DNA from: Chitinophagaceae bacterium
Lineage (GTDB): Bacteria; Bacteroidota; Bacteroidia; Chitinophagales; Chitinophagaceae
Direction: 5' to 3'
DNA: 64,000 nucleotides
Assembly: GCA_947488765.1 (NCBI GenBank)
Contig: CANLAE010000010.1
Location: 26,862-90,861, forward strand
Position 1 is the first letter of the stretch. Every line of letters begins with the position of its first letter. The translations under genes and the position numbers were made by a program. Below the pieces are notes generated by a model. The model saw only the letters and a program-made list of their open reading frames with translations. It was not told where the DNA came from and made no database searches. Shown here piece after piece: positions 25,808 through 35,485 of the stretch.

Positions 25808-26041
25808 TTATTTGCCTTCTAACACATTAAATATCTCCGGAACTGTTACAGATAAGGAATTTGATATTTTGTAAACGTGATAAATGCTTGTATTAATTTT
25901 TCCCAATTCTATTCTGCTCAACTGAGTATATTCCATACCTGCATCAAAAGCAAGTTGCTCCATACTTAAGCCTTTGCTAAGGCGTAGTTCACGGATTTTT
26001 ATCCCAACTTTTTTTGATACATCTTTTTTATTGAGTTCCAT
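25808..26041 (-). CDS. XRE-family helix-turn-helix regulator
   Basis: This 77-residue protein is essentially one Cro/CI-type HTH domain: KIRELRLSKGLSMEQLA for the first helices, then YTQLSRIELGKINTSIYHV for recognition helix and turn, consistent with a small DNA-binding regulator. The frame is open ten codons further upstream, but the ATG at 26039-26041 (MELNKKD) is preferred because a promoter lies inside the longer version. Its targets are unknown; no adjacent toxin-like or prophage gene is present. Confidence 0.88.
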   Translation of the reverse strand: MELNKKDVSKKVGIKIRELRLSKGLSMEQLAFDAGMEYTQLSRIELGKINTSIYHVYKISNSLSVTVPEIFNVLEGK

Positions 26042-26047
26042 CGTGTA

Positions 26048-26077
26048 AAAATGTATGAATAAAAGTTGCAATGCAAT
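26048..26077 (-). promoter_or_regulatory. Promoter of the XRE gene
   Basis: On the minus strand TTG (26074-26076) is followed after 18 bases by TACATTTT (26048-26055), which ends six bases before the preferred ATG. It supports the shorter start for this gene. Confidence 0.4.
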
Positions 26078-26273
26078 AGCAGATTTGACACATATTACTA
26101 CTTTATATTTTTATTAAATAAAATAGTGACGCCTCAAATTATTAGATGAAAAAAATATCAGGAAGGATAAATTGAATTGAGATGATACGTATTTTATATT
26201 AAACTACAATATAGTGTATTTTAATATAAAGTTGTTTAAAATTGAAGAAGTTTTTTAAGTAAAAAAATTTGAA

Positions 26274-29111
26274 TTACAAAAACTTACCTGTCCAACTTTC
26301 TTTTACTTTTTTCAAATCTTTTGGAATGCCAGCAAATACTAGATTTCCTCCAGCATCACCGGCTTCTGCACCAAGATCAATTACCCAATCTGCTGTTTTG
26401 ATAACATCGGTATTGTGTTCGATTACAATTAGTGAATGTCCTTGTTCTATCAATGCATGAAATGAAGCCAATAATTTGTTGATATCATGAAAATGAAGCC
26501 CTGTTGTAGGTTCATCAAAAATGAACAAGATGTGGCCACGACCTTTCCCTCTTCCCAAAAACGAAGCAAGCTTTACACGTTGGGCTTCTCCACCGGAAAG
26601 TGTATCGGAACTTTGTCCTAATTTAATATAGCCCAAACCCACATCCTGCAATGGTTGTATGGCTGTTACTATTTGTTTGCTTTCCTTATGTTCGCCGAAA
26701 AATGCAATGGCATCATCTACACTCATTTCCAAAATATCATGAATATTTTTATGGTGCAGTTGCACATCGAGTACTTCTTCTTTAAATCTTTTTCCATTAC
26801 ATACATCACACGTTAAATGCACATCTGCCAAAAACTGCATTTCAATAATTTGTTCTCCTTCTCCTTTACATGCATCACATCTGCCGCCATCTACATTAAA
26901 AGAAAAATGTTTTGGTTGAAACCCACGAAGCTTACTCAGCGGATGTTTGGAATAAACATCTCTTATTTCATCATAAGCTTTAATGTAGGTAACAGGATTA
27001 CTTCTTGAAGATTTACCAATTGGATTTTGATCAATCATTTCTATTTGAGTAATCGTATCTATATCGCCAGTAATTGCTTTATTAAAACCAACTTTATCTG
27101 CAAACTCACCTTTAAGCTTTTGTAATGCAGGATACAAAATTTGTTTTACTAAAGTTGTTTTGCCACTGCCGCTTACACCCGTTACAACACACAATACATT
27201 GAGTGGAAATGTAACTGTAATATCTTTTAAATTATTTTGTCTTGCACCTTGTACAACAATACTTTTATTCCATTTTCTGGTTTGTTTTGGCACTTCAATA
27301 TGCAATGCACCAGATAAATATTTTCCTGTTAAACTTTTTGGGTTTGCAATCAATTCCTGATAATTACCCGCTGCAACAACTTCGCCTCCTAAATGAGATG
27401 CAAAAGGACCCATATCAATAATGTAATCAGCTTCCTTCATCATCATTTCATCATGTTCTACCACCACTACTGTATTGCCCAGATCTCGCAAATCTTTCAA
27501 TACTTTAATTAAGCGTTCGGTATCTCTACTATGCAAGCCAATACTTGGTTCATCTAATATGTATAATGAATTGGTAAGGTTAGAACCTAAACTTCGAGTA
27601 AGTTGTATTCTCTGGCTTTCACCTCCGCTTAAACTATTAGCCAAACGGTTGAGTGTTAAATAGCCCAAACCCACATCTACCAAAGTTTGCAAACGTTGAT
27701 GTATTTCAATTAATATCCTTTTAGCAACAGCAGAATCATGCTCACTTAACTTCAAATTATGGAACCAGTTTTGTAGATCTTTGGTTTGCATTTCACACAA
27801 ATGACCAATGTGTTTATTTTCAATTTGTACATACAAAGCTTCCTTGCGTAAGCGATAACCTTTGCATTCTGTACAAGTTGTTCTGCCTCGGTAACGGCTT
27901 AATAAAACACGGTATTGAACCTTATATAAATTGGATTCAACTTCTTTGAAAAAATCATGAATACCCAATGCGTTTCCAATGCCATGCCATAGCTGCTGGT
28001 ATTGCAGTTCAGACAAATCAACAATCGGTTTATGAATTGGAAATCCTTTTGCATTTTTGATAAACTGTTCCTTCCACCAAATTAATTTTTCACCTTTCCA
28101 AGGAGCTATGGCACCTTCATATAAACTGAGTCTTTTATCAGGAATTACCAATGTTTCATCAATGCCTAAAACCTGACTAAAACCTTCGCAGGTAGGGCAT
28201 GCACCAAATGGATTATTGAATGAAAATAAATTGGGAACAGGTTCTTCAAACAGAATTCCATCTAACTCAAATTTATTGCTGAAGTGCAGCATTTTAGCAC
28301 CATCCAACTCAATAAACAAAGCCCCATCTCCTTCATAAAACGCAGTGCCGACAGAATCACTCAATCGGTGCAAATCATCTTCATCAAAGGCTTTTACCAC
28401 AATACGATCTACAACTGTATATGAAATACCGGTATTAAATTTTGTTACCAATTCCTGATCAGTCAATTCAAGCAGCGCTTCTATTCTTTCATGTTCCAAT
28501 GATGATTTGTTTGTTTTATTTGGAATTGCAATACGTGCAAAACCTTTTTGCATCAATATGTTCAGATCTTCTTTAATAGCACGTTTTACATGTTGCTTAA
28601 ATGGTGTAAGTATAATTATTTTAGTCCCTTCTTTACAATGTTGAATGGCATTGATAACATCAGCAACATCATCTTTCTTTACCAACTTTCCACTTATAGG
28701 AGAAATTGTTTTTCCAACCCTTGCAAACAACAAACGTAGATAATCATATATTTCTGTCATACTGCCAACAGTACTTCTTGGTGTACGGGTGATTACTTTT
28801 TGTTCGATAGCAATTGCAGGGCATAACCCTTTGATATAATCTACATCCGGTTTTACCATACGTGCCATAAACTGACGAGCGTAAGCACTAAGGCTTTCAG
28901 CGTAGCGCCTTTGTCCTTCAGCAAAAAGAGTATCAATCGTTAATGATGATTTACCACTTCCACTTACACCTGTTACTACAATAAATTTGTTGCGAGGGAA
29001 ATCAACTGTTACATTTTTTAGATTATGTGTTCTTGCTCCATGAACACTAATCGTATCAGATGGAGATGTTTTGGTTGTATTTATAGAAGTTTGCTTTACT
29101 GCTTTTGACAT
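26274..29111 (-). CDS. uvrA: Excinuclease ABC subunit UvrA
   Basis: This 945-residue ATPase is the damage-recognition subunit of nucleotide excision repair. Two ABC modules are visible: Walker A GVSGSGKSS at about 48-56 and a second GVSGSGKTT in the C-terminal half; ABC signatures LSGGESQR and LSGGEAQR; and zinc-finger cysteines CPTCEG/CTECKGYR and CDACKGEG/CDVCNGKR. The length is the standard UvrA size. It is transcribed away from the ECF sigma gene, and a TTTACTTTG lies a few bases before the start. It is a full-length class I UvrA, not the truncated UvrA2 type. Confidence 0.97.
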   Translation of the reverse strand: MSKAVKQTSINTTKTSPSDTISVHGARTHNLKNVTVDFPRNKFIVVTGVSGSGKSSLTIDTLFAEGQRRYAESLSAYARQFMARMVKPDVDYIKGLCPAIAIEQKVITRTPRSTVGSMTEIYDYLRLLFARVGKTISPISGKLVKKDDVADVINAIQHCKEGTKIIILTPFKQHVKRAIKEDLNILMQKGFARIAIPNKTNKSSLEHERIEALLELTDQELVTKFNTGISYTVVDRIVVKAFDEDDLHRLSDSVGTAFYEGDGALFIELDGAKMLHFSNKFELDGILFEEPVPNLFSFNNPFGACPTCEGFSQVLGIDETLVIPDKRLSLYEGAIAPWKGEKLIWWKEQFIKNAKGFPIHKPIVDLSELQYQQLWHGIGNALGIHDFFKEVESNLYKVQYRVLLSRYRGRTTCTECKGYRLRKEALYVQIENKHIGHLCEMQTKDLQNWFHNLKLSEHDSAVAKRILIEIHQRLQTLVDVGLGYLTLNRLANSLSGGESQRIQLTRSLGSNLTNSLYILDEPSIGLHSRDTERLIKVLKDLRDLGNTVVVVEHDEMMMKEADYIIDMGPFASHLGGEVVAAGNYQELIANPKSLTGKYLSGALHIEVPKQTRKWNKSIVVQGARQNNLKDITVTFPLNVLCVVTGVSGSGKTTLVKQILYPALQKLKGEFADKVGFNKAITGDIDTITQIEMIDQNPIGKSSRSNPVTYIKAYDEIRDVYSKHPLSKLRGFQPKHFSFNVDGGRCDACKGEGEQIIEMQFLADVHLTCDVCNGKRFKEEVLDVQLHHKNIHDILEMSVDDAIAFFGEHKESKQIVTAIQPLQDVGLGYIKLGQSSDTLSGGEAQRVKLASFLGRGKGRGHILFIFDEPTTGLHFHDINKLLASFHALIEQGHSLIVIEHNTDVIKTADWVIDLGAEAGDAGGNLVFAGIPKDLKKVKESWTGKFL

Positions 29112-29286
29112 ATCGTAACAAAGTAAACATAAAATTGTGTGTAAGGTTTATAAAACACTAAAAAAATAGAAGTGAAATAAAAGTCTTCTATTAAATTTTA
29201 GCATTTTGATAGCAAAAAAAATAATGTAAATAATAAAATCGCTATAATATCATTTTATATTTATGATGCACATAAAAAAATAGTCT

Positions 29287-29868
29287 ATGAATACCTTCAT
29301 TCAAAGCACAGATACTGCATTAATTAAAAGATTTCAGGAAGGTAATAACGATGCGCTTGAAACTTTAATTCGACGTCATGAAGAAAAAATTTTTTCTTCT
29401 ATTTTTTTTCTTGTGAAAGATGAATATCTGGCAGAAGATTTGTTTCAGGATGTTTTTATTAAAATTATAGATAAATTAAGAAAGAAACAATACAACGAAG
29501 AAGGGAAATTTTTACCGTGGGCATTAAGAATAAGCCATAATTTATGTATAGATTATTTCAGAAAAATAAAACGCACACCTACTATAACCACAAGTGATAA
29601 CAGAGATATTTTTGAAGTCATTAATGTAGTAGCAGATAGTCCGGAAGTAGAGTTGATGCGTAAACAAAGTCACCAATTGGTAACTACTATGTTACAATCT
29701 TTACCCGAAGAGCAGCGTGAAGTAATTGTATTAAGATTTATTGCCGGATTGAATTTTAAAGATATTTCAAAAGTGACAAATTGCAGTATCAATACTGCAT
29801 TGGGAAGAATGCGTTATGGATTAATTAATTTAAGAAAATTGATGATTGAAAAAGAGATCGCATTGTAA
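29287..29868 (+). CDS. ECF-type RNA polymerase sigma factor
   Basis: This 193-residue protein has sigma region 2 (LIRRHEEKIFSSIFFLVKD, AEDLFQDVFIKI) and region 4 with a helix-turn-helix (PEEQREVIVLRFIAGLNFKDISKV), the layout of an ECF sigma factor. No anti-sigma factor gene adjoins it, unlike many ECF systems; the next gene is convergent. A -7 type TATATTTA at 29256-29263 precedes it. It would redirect RNA polymerase to a small stress or envelope regulon, which is family knowledge; the stimulus is unknown. Confidence 0.93.
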   Translation: MNTFIQSTDTALIKRFQEGNNDALETLIRRHEEKIFSSIFFLVKDEYLAEDLFQDVFIKIIDKLRKKQYNEEGKFLPWALRISHNLCIDYFRKIKRTPTITTSDNRDIFEVINVVADSPEVELMRKQSHQLVTTMLQSLPEEQREVIVLRFIAGLNFKDISKVTNCSINTALGRMRYGLINLRKLMIEKEIAL

Positions 29869-29880
29869 CCATGCACTTTA

Positions 29881-31032
29881 TTATTTTTTATAGCTGATTC
29901 TATAAATTACTCCTGCATAATCATCGCTTACCAACAACGCTCCATCGGGTGCAATAATACAATCGACAGGCCTTCCATTCACTTTTTCACCAGGCTGTAA
30001 AAAGCCCTCTGCAAAAGGCTTGTAGCTGATTACTTTATTTCCATCTAAGGTTGCAACACCAATTTTATAACCTGATTTTTTACTTCTGTTCCAACTTCCA
30101 TGTTCGCAAATAAAAATATTGTTTTTATAAGATGCGGGGAACATTGTTCCGGTATAAAACTTCAATCCTAAAGGTGCAACATGGGGTCCGATTTTTAAAG
30201 CAGGCGGTGTATAATCTGTTATATTTTTCCCTTTCCCAAATTCAGGATCTAAGATATCGCCTTGATGCACATAAGGAAACCCAAAATGCATTCCTTTTGC
30301 AGGGGCATAATTCAACTCACAAAAAGGAATATCATCGCCCATTAAATCTCTTCCGTTATCTGTAAACCACATTTCTTTTGTTTCGGGATGCCAGGTAAAT
30401 CCAACTGTATTTCGTACACCTTTTGCAATAATTTCTCTGCCCGATCCATCCGGATTAATTCTCGTAATCGTTGCAAAAATGGAGTCTTTTTCATCGCATA
30501 CATTACACGGAGCACCTACCGGAACATATAATTTTCCATCAGGACCAAATGCAATATATTTCCATCCATGGTGTTTTTTATCGGGATATTTATCTGTAAT
30601 TAAAACAGGTGTTGGAGGGTTGCTCAACTTATCTTCAATATTGTCGTATCGATAAATTTTATCCAATGCACTTACAAACAAACTCCCATCTTTAAATGCA
30701 ACTCCATTTGGCATTACCAAATCCTGAGCAATCGTATAAACAGAATCTACTTTGCCATCATTATTTACATCTACAACGGCATATACATTATCCTCACGGC
30801 TATTGCCAACAAACAATGTACCCTTTGCACCCCAACACATACTTCTTGCATTAGAAACTTCAGCATAAACACTGACAGCAAAGCCTTCGGGCAATTTTAT
30901 TTTATCGAGGTTGTATTTTTTATACAATGCCTGATCTTTTTCTGCAGCATTTATTTGTTTGTCTTTTGGTGTTTGACAACTTGCATTTGTTAGCATGATG
31001 CTAAGTGAAACTAAAAATAAAAATCTGGTCAT
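29881..31032 (-). CDS. Sorbosone/PQQ-dehydrogenase-like beta-propeller lipoprotein
   Basis: This 383-residue exported protein carries an N-terminal signal with a lipobox-like cysteine (TNASCQTPK) and a six-bladed propeller domain of the L-sorbosone/glucose dehydrogenase superfamily. Recognisable segments are PEGFAVSVYAEV near 48, HHGWKYIAFGPDGKLYVPVGAP and RNTVGFTWHPETKEMWFTDNGRD in the middle, and CEHGSWNRSKKSGY near 300. Homologues oxidise sugars with PQQ, but the cofactor site is not obvious enough to state. It ends 12 bases from the convergent sigma factor gene. Confidence 0.85.
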   Translation of the reverse strand: MTRFLFLVSLSIMLTNASCQTPKDKQINAAEKDQALYKKYNLDKIKLPEGFAVSVYAEVSNARSMCWGAKGTLFVGNSREDNVYAVVDVNNDGKVDSVYTIAQDLVMPNGVAFKDGSLFVSALDKIYRYDNIEDKLSNPPTPVLITDKYPDKKHHGWKYIAFGPDGKLYVPVGAPCNVCDEKDSIFATITRINPDGSGREIIAKGVRNTVGFTWHPETKEMWFTDNGRDLMGDDIPFCELNYAPAKGMHFGFPYVHQGDILDPEFGKGKNITDYTPPALKIGPHVAPLGLKFYTGTMFPASYKNNIFICEHGSWNRSKKSGYKIGVATLDGNKVISYKPFAEGFLQPGEKVNGRPVDCIIAPDGALLVSDDYAGVIYRISYKK

Positions 31033-31060
31033 ACAATACTGTTAAAAAAATTAATTATTG

Positions 31061-31471
31061 TTATTCGATGGTTCTGATTTCCTGACACAATTCAATCAAA
31101 ACGCCGTTAGTATTTTTTGGATGCAAAAAGCAAACTAACTTATTATCAGCTCCTTGCTTTGGCTTTTCATTTAACAAAACAAATCCTTCACTTTGCAATC
31201 TATTCATTTCATCTATAATATTCTCCACTTCAAAAGCGATATGATGCATTCCTTCACCTTTTTTTTCAATGAATGTAGCAATAACCCCTTCTTCTGTAGT
31301 GCTTTGTAACAATTCAATTTTGGTATCGCCTTGCGAAAAAAAAGCGGTGTTTACATTTTCACTTTCTACTTGCTCCATTTTATAACATTTTGTATTGAGT
31401 AAAGATTCAAAAAGTGGTATGCTTTTTGAAAAATCTTTTACTGCAATACCAATATGCTCAACTTTTACCAT
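31061..31471 (-). CDS. mce: Methylmalonyl-CoA epimerase
   Basis: This 136-residue enzyme converts (S)- to (R)-methylmalonyl-CoA in propionate or branched-chain degradation. It has the VOC/glyoxalase-type beta-alpha repeat with metal ligands in VEHIGIAVKD, in MHHIAFEVEN and near the C-terminus in NTNGVLIELCQE. The frame continues upstream to an ATG at 31528, but the ATG at 31469-31471 (MVKVEHIGIAV) matches known N-termini and is preferred. The start is 121 bases from the divergent iscS gene. Confidence 0.92.
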   Translation of the reverse strand: MVKVEHIGIAVKDFSKSIPLFESLLNTKCYKMEQVESENVNTAFFSQGDTKIELLQSTTEEGVIATFIEKKGEGMHHIAFEVENIIDEMNRLQSEGFVLLNEKPKQGADNKLVCFLHPKNTNGVLIELCQEIRTIE

Positions 31472-31547
31472 TATAATTTGTTTAAAGTTTGTGTTTCGAT
31501 ATATGGAATTTGAAAATTTAGTATTCAAATTTATAGCTCTGAACTAG

Positions 31548-31555
31548 TATTTTTG
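31548..31555 (+). promoter_or_regulatory. -7 element TATTTTTG for iscS
   Basis: TATTTTTG is an exact TAnnTTTG and lies 36 bases before the iscS ATG at 31592. A -33 TTTG at the expected distance is not evident. Confidence 0.4.
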
Positions 31556-31591
31556 CTAACTGTTAATAATAAAAAACAATAAAGCCTTTTT

Positions 31592-32809
31592 ATGTTGAAA
31601 TTGCCTATCTATTTAGATAATAATGCTACTACGCCAATGGACCCTAGAGTTTTGGAAACAATGCTTCCTTATTTTACCCAACATTTTGGGAATGCAGCAA
31701 GCAGAAACCACCCTTTTGGATGGCAAGCGGAAGAAGCTGTTGATTATGCAAGAGAACAAGTAGCGAAATTGATAGGAGCAGATCCTAAAGAAATCATCTT
31801 CACCAGCGGTGCAACTGAAGGAGATAATTTAGGAATCAAAGGAGTATTTGAAATGTATGCAAGCAAGGGCAATCACATTATCACTGCCACTACCGAACAC
31901 AAAGCTGTTTTAGATACTTGTAAGCACATTGAGAAATTAGGTGGAGAAGTTACCTACTTGGAAGTTAAAGCAAATGGATTAATTGATTTGCAAGAGTTAG
32001 AAGCTGCAATTAAACCAACAACTATTTTAATTTCTATTATGTACGCCAACAATGAAATTGGTGTGGTACAACCGGTACAGGAAATTACAGCAATCGCAAG
32101 AAAACATGGGATTCTTTTCTTTACAGATGCTACACAAGCTGTTGGAAAAATACCTGTTGATGTAAATAAAGATGGTATTGATTTAATGACATTTACCGGA
32201 CATAAAATGTATGGTCCTAAAGGAATTGGAGCATTATATGTTCGTCGTAAAAACCCACGTGTAAAAGTAACTGCACAAATGGATGGCGGCGGTCATGAAA
32301 GAGGTATGAGAAGCGGGACATTGAATGTTCCGGGCATAGTAGGTTTTGGTAAAGCATGTGAATTATGTCGTTTAGAAATGGAAGCAGACACAACGCGTAT
32401 TTCTGTATTGAGAGATAAATTAGAAACGGAATTGATGAAACTGGAAGAGGCATATATCAATGGAACCACAGAAGCACGTTTGCCACATGTAACCAATATT
32501 TCTTTCAAACATGTGGAAGGTGAAGGTTTGTTGATGGGCTTTAATAAAAACATTGCATTGAGTTCGGGGTCTGCCTGTACATCTGCATCATTAGAACCAA
32601 GTTACGTTTTAAAAGCATTGGGCTTGGGTGATGATTTGGCACATAGTTCATTACGTTTTGGATTGAGTCGCTTTACAACAGAAGAAGAAGTTGATTACAC
32701 AATTAAAGCAATCAGCGAAACAGTATTAAAGTTGAGAGACATGAGTCCTTTGTGGGAAATGTACAAAGAAGGAATTGACTTGAATAGCATTGAATGGGCA
32801 CATCATTAA
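31592..32809 (+). CDS. iscS: Cysteine desulfurase IscS
   Basis: This 405-residue pyridoxal-phosphate enzyme takes sulfur from L-cysteine for iron-sulfur cluster assembly. Key features: H103 in ATTEHKAV, the PLP-binding lysine K205 in [11 protein letters not shown], and the mobile-loop active-site cysteine C329 in [10 protein letters not shown], which is the IscS-type rather than SufS-type motif. The length fits IscS. iscU and iscA follow on the same strand, 142 and 54 bases apart. Confidence 0.96.
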   Translation: MLKLPIYLDNNATTPMDPRVLETMLPYFTQHFGNAASRNHPFGWQAEEAVDYAREQVAKLIGADPKEIIFTSGATEGDNLGIKGVFEMYASKGNHIITATTEHKAVLDTCKHIEKLGGEVTYLEVKANGLIDLQELEAAIKPTTILISIMYANNEIGVVQPVQEITAIARKHGILFFTDATQAVGKIPVDVNKDGIDLMTFTGHKMYGPKGIGALYVRRKNPRVKVTAQMDGGGHERGMRSGTLNVPGIVGFGKACELCRLEMEADTTRISVLRDKLETELMKLEEAYINGTTEARLPHVTNISFKHVEGEGLLMGFNKNIALSSGSACTSASLEPSYVLKALGLGDDLAHSSLRFGLSRFTTEEEVDYTIKAISETVLKLRDMSPLWEMYKEGIDLNSIEWAHH

Positions 32810-32951
32810 TAATGTTGAATGAAAAAACATTATTCTAGAAAAGTCTTTTCAATTTCGATAAGTATTAAATATTTAACTTCAGAATTAAGTAAAAAACACG
32901 ATTTTAGCTGATCAAATATCATTAAACACTTAACATTTAAAATTATATACA

Positions 32952-33371
32952 ATGGCATATTCAGAAAAAGTAATTGATCATTATAGCAATCCAAAAAATG
33001 TTGGAACATTAGATAAAGCAAGTAAAAATGTTGGAACAGGATTGGTAGGTGCACCGGAATGTGGTGATGTAATGCGTTTACAAATTGAAGTAGATGAAAC
33101 GACAGGAATAATTAAAGACGCAAAGTTCAAAACTTTTGGATGTGGCTCTGCAATTGCATCTTCATCATTGGCAACCGAGTGGTTAAAAGGAAAATCTGTT
33201 GATCAAGCAATTGCTATAGACAATATGGATATTGTTGAAGAATTAAATTTACCTCCGGTAAAAATCCATTGTTCTGTTTTAGCAGAAGATGCTATCAAAG
33301 CAGCAATCAATGATTACCGCAGTAAAAATGGTTTAGAGCAATTGGTATTTGAAGAAAAAGGGGTTCATTAA
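32952..33371 (+). CDS. iscU: Iron-sulfur scaffold protein IscU
   Basis: This 139-residue protein assembles nascent [2Fe-2S] clusters. All cluster and accessory residues are visible: C37 and D39 in APECGDVM, C64 in TFGCGSAIAS, and H106-C107 in PPVKIHCSVL, near the HscA-binding motif LPPVK. It sits between iscS and iscA. hscA, hscB, fdx and iscR are not in the neighbourhood. Confidence 0.96.
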   Translation: MAYSEKVIDHYSNPKNVGTLDKASKNVGTGLVGAPECGDVMRLQIEVDETTGIIKDAKFKTFGCGSAIASSSLATEWLKGKSVDQAIAIDNMDIVEELNLPPVKIHCSVLAEDAIKAAINDYRSKNGLEQLVFEEKGVH

Positions 33372-33425
33372 TATTTTGATTTTTTACCAAATTGATCATT
33401 AAAATATTAACTAGGATAATAAACT

Positions 33426-33776
33426 ATGACAGCAACTGAAAATGCAATATACGTTAGTGACAAAGCGAAAGCCAAAGTGATTAAACTTATGGAAGAAGCA
33501 GGTGTTACAAATGACCCATCCTACTTTTTACGTGTAGGTGTTGTAGGTGGCGGATGCAGCGGATTGAGCTACAAATTGGATTTTGATAATGAGCAAAAGC
33601 CCATGGATCAGGTGTTTGAAGATAATGGCGTAAAAGTAGTTACCGATTTAAAAAGTTTTTTATACCTGGTAAATACTGAACTGGATTTCAGTGATGGATT
33701 AAACGGCAAAGGATTTTATTTCAACAATCCCAATGCAAGCAGAAGCTGCGGTTGTGGTGAAAGTTTTGCAGTATAA
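33426..33776 (+). CDS. iscA: A-type iron-sulfur carrier (IscA/HesB family)
   Basis: This 116-residue protein carries the three conserved cysteines of A-type carriers: C44 in GGGCSGLSY and C108/C110 in SRSCGCGES. Such proteins pass iron-sulfur clusters to apo-targets. It is the last gene of an iscSUA unit and is followed by a strong terminator. IscA and ErpA subtypes cannot be separated firmly from sequence alone, but the neighbouring iscS-iscU suggests IscA. Confidence 0.94.
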   Translation: MTATENAIYVSDKAKAKVIKLMEEAGVTNDPSYFLRVGVVGGGCSGLSYKLDFDNEQKPMDQVFEDNGVKVVTDLKSFLYLVNTELDFSDGLNGKGFYFNNPNASRSCGCGESFAV

Positions 33777-33797
33777 AAACATAAAATATTTTTTACA

Positions 33798-33828
33798 AAA
33801 AAGGCGTTGAAAATTTCAACGCCTTTTT
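33798..33828. terminator. Bidirectional terminator between iscA and the LolA-like gene
   Basis: Two 15-base arms (33798-33812 and 33814-33828) form a nearly perfect palindrome centred on one A, starting with five A and ending in five T. It lies 21 bases after iscA and 23 bases past the stop of the convergent LolA-like gene. Confidence 0.85.
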
Positions 33829-33851
33829 AATATTTCATAGTTTCAACGAAA

Positions 33852-34550
33852 TTATTTTTTAAAAATAGCATCATCAATTCCTTTATTGATAGAATAATTT
33901 TTATAGATAATTTCAACTTTACCTTTCTTATTTTTCATTTTATCCCTTGTAGCTTTATCCTCATCATCAAATTCTAATGTAACACCTTTTGGCATTTTGT
34001 AATCTTTGGTATTAAAGCCGAAAACTACTTTATCGGGCAAGCCATAATTACTGTATTTGCCATAGCTCATTTCAATTTCATAAGTCCCATTTTCTTTAGT
34101 AGTGGTTATAGCTTTACAAATAACAAGATTTGCTTCATCTATATACATGGTTGTAATTACTACATCGCTGTTTTCGTTGCGGGGTAATAATTTCACCTTC
34201 TTTGTTTTAATGCCATTTAGCATTTCTTCTCCCGCAGGAATTACATCAAAATCATTGGTAGAAACAATGCTGCTCATGTTTACAGTAACGCCACCTTTTG
34301 GTAAAATAGAAATTCCACCATCACGCTTTAACTTAAATTGATTGGGTTTTTTATAATAAATTTTCACTTGCCCAACAGGAGCTTTGATAAAACTGACATC
34401 AGTTTTCATTGTTCCATCAGCAACATAATCTTTTACAACATCCAATTTTACTTTTACTTTTTGAACTAATGCAGCAACATCTTGTGCATGAATTATTGTT
34501 GTAAAAAACAAACTGATTACTACTGAAAATATTTTAATTACTCTATTCAT
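33852..34550 (-). CDS. LolA-like outer-membrane lipoprotein carrier protein
   Basis: This 232-residue periplasmic protein has a signal peptide ending IIHAQ near residue 22. The mature part shows the half-barrel of LolA/LolB, with an early VQKVKVKLDVVKDYVADGTM segment and the LKRDGGISILPKGG and KVKLLPRNENSDVVITTMYID strands. Classical LolA ferries lipoproteins to the outer membrane; this short variant in an ABC operon could instead move another lipid. It is the third gene of an ABC exporter unit, 21 bases after the permease. Confidence 0.78.
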   Translation of the reverse strand: MNRVIKIFSVVISLFFTTIIHAQDVAALVQKVKVKLDVVKDYVADGTMKTDVSFIKAPVGQVKIYYKKPNQFKLKRDGGISILPKGGVTVNMSSIVSTNDFDVIPAGEEMLNGIKTKKVKLLPRNENSDVVITTMYIDEANLVICKAITTTKENGTYEIEMSYGKYSNYGLPDKVVFGFNTKDYKMPKGVTLEFDDEDKATRDKMKNKKGKVEIIYKNYSINKGIDDAIFKK

Positions 34551-34571
34551 AAAATCTTGTGATTAATGCAA

Positions 34572-35447
34572 CTAACTCAAAACATCTTTTTTCTTAAATA
34601 CATATAATGAAGCGCCAACAAATAAAAATATGTGAACGGCAAGTATGGTAACACTTCTTACAATTCTTTCAGGATGTTCAATTGTACCTTTAATAGTGGC
34701 ATTGTTTTCATCTACTTTAATATCAAAAAACTCTTTCCAGGAAACCATGTGCGTAGTAAATAAATAAGGTTTAACAAGGTTAAACAATGGAATACTCATG
34801 GTACTTAAAATGGTAAAAAATATAATTACACTCATCGTTGCAACAATTGGACCAATAGAGTTTTCGGCAAATTGAGAAAGGAAAAAGCCAAGCGCTGCAA
34901 CGGTTGTCATTGCTAAGGCTGCGAAGCCAAATGCCCCAAAATATCTCCAGAAAATATCATCTTGTTGCAGTTGTACTACATAACTATTTTTTAATAACAA
35001 CATATCTCCCGTTCCAAAAATAAACATGCTTACAAACAATGCTAGTATCGCAAGCCAAATCAATAAAGCTATTGTATAAATAGTGGCTGCTAAAAATTTA
35101 GCCATAATAAAATTAAATCTGCTTACCGGCTTTGTAAGTAAAAACCTAAGCGTTCCACCATTTGCTTCGCCACTAATCATATCTGCTGCAATCAATGCAA
35201 TTAAAAGCGGGACATGTACTAATAATAATTGTAATAAAATATAGCATACAAAATAACCATTCAATGTATTTCCATCAATGCTGAAGCTATTTTTAAAATC
35301 AGCCATTACAAAATCTGCGTATTCTTTACCATCTACTTTTAAGCCAAGTTGTACAATTGCTATGAGTGATGTAATTGCTGCAAAAGCAATATACGTTCTT
35401 GGTCGGCGAAATATTTTATACAATTCAATTTGCAATAATGTCCACAT
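34572..35447 (-). CDS. ABC-2 type transporter permease
   Basis: This 291-residue membrane protein has six hydrophobic segments separated by short loops, with the conserved cytoplasmic NGGTLRFLLTKPVSRFNFIMAK stretch, split here as NGGTLRFLLTKP and SRFNFIMAKF, at residues ~95-120. It is of the NosY/YhaP type. It is encoded 38 bases after its ATP-binding partner. The exported substrate is unknown; co-transcription with a LolA-like protein points to lipids or lipoproteins, an inference. Confidence 0.88.
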   Translation of the reverse strand: MWTLLQIELYKIFRRPRTYIAFAAITSLIAIVQLGLKVDGKEYADFVMADFKNSFSIDGNTLNGYFVCYILLQLLLVHVPLLIALIAADMISGEANGGTLRFLLTKPVSRFNFIMAKFLAATIYTIALLIWLAILALFVSMFIFGTGDMLLLKNSYVVQLQQDDIFWRYFGAFGFAALAMTTVAALGFFLSQFAENSIGPIVATMSVIIFFTILSTMSIPLFNLVKPYLFTTHMVSWKEFFDIKVDENNATIKGTIEHPERIVRSVTILAVHIFLFVGASLYVFKKKDVLS

Positions 35448-35485
35448 GATGTTCCTTTCTTTTCGAGTGATTGAAGTATTATATG

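Noticed and set aside
26194..26229. AT-only inverted repeat downstream of uvrA as a terminator
   Set aside because: Ten-base-pair arms exist, but there are no G-C pairs in the arms and no T run on the uvrA strand; chance in such AT-rich DNA is likely.
26274..29111. UvrA2-type paralogue
   Set aside because: All zinc-finger cysteines and both full ABC modules are present with standard length, so it is ordinary UvrA.
32808..32834. Hairpin after iscS as a terminator
   Set aside because: Nine-base-pair arms with a nine-base loop but no T tract after them; iscS and iscU are more likely co-transcribed through it.
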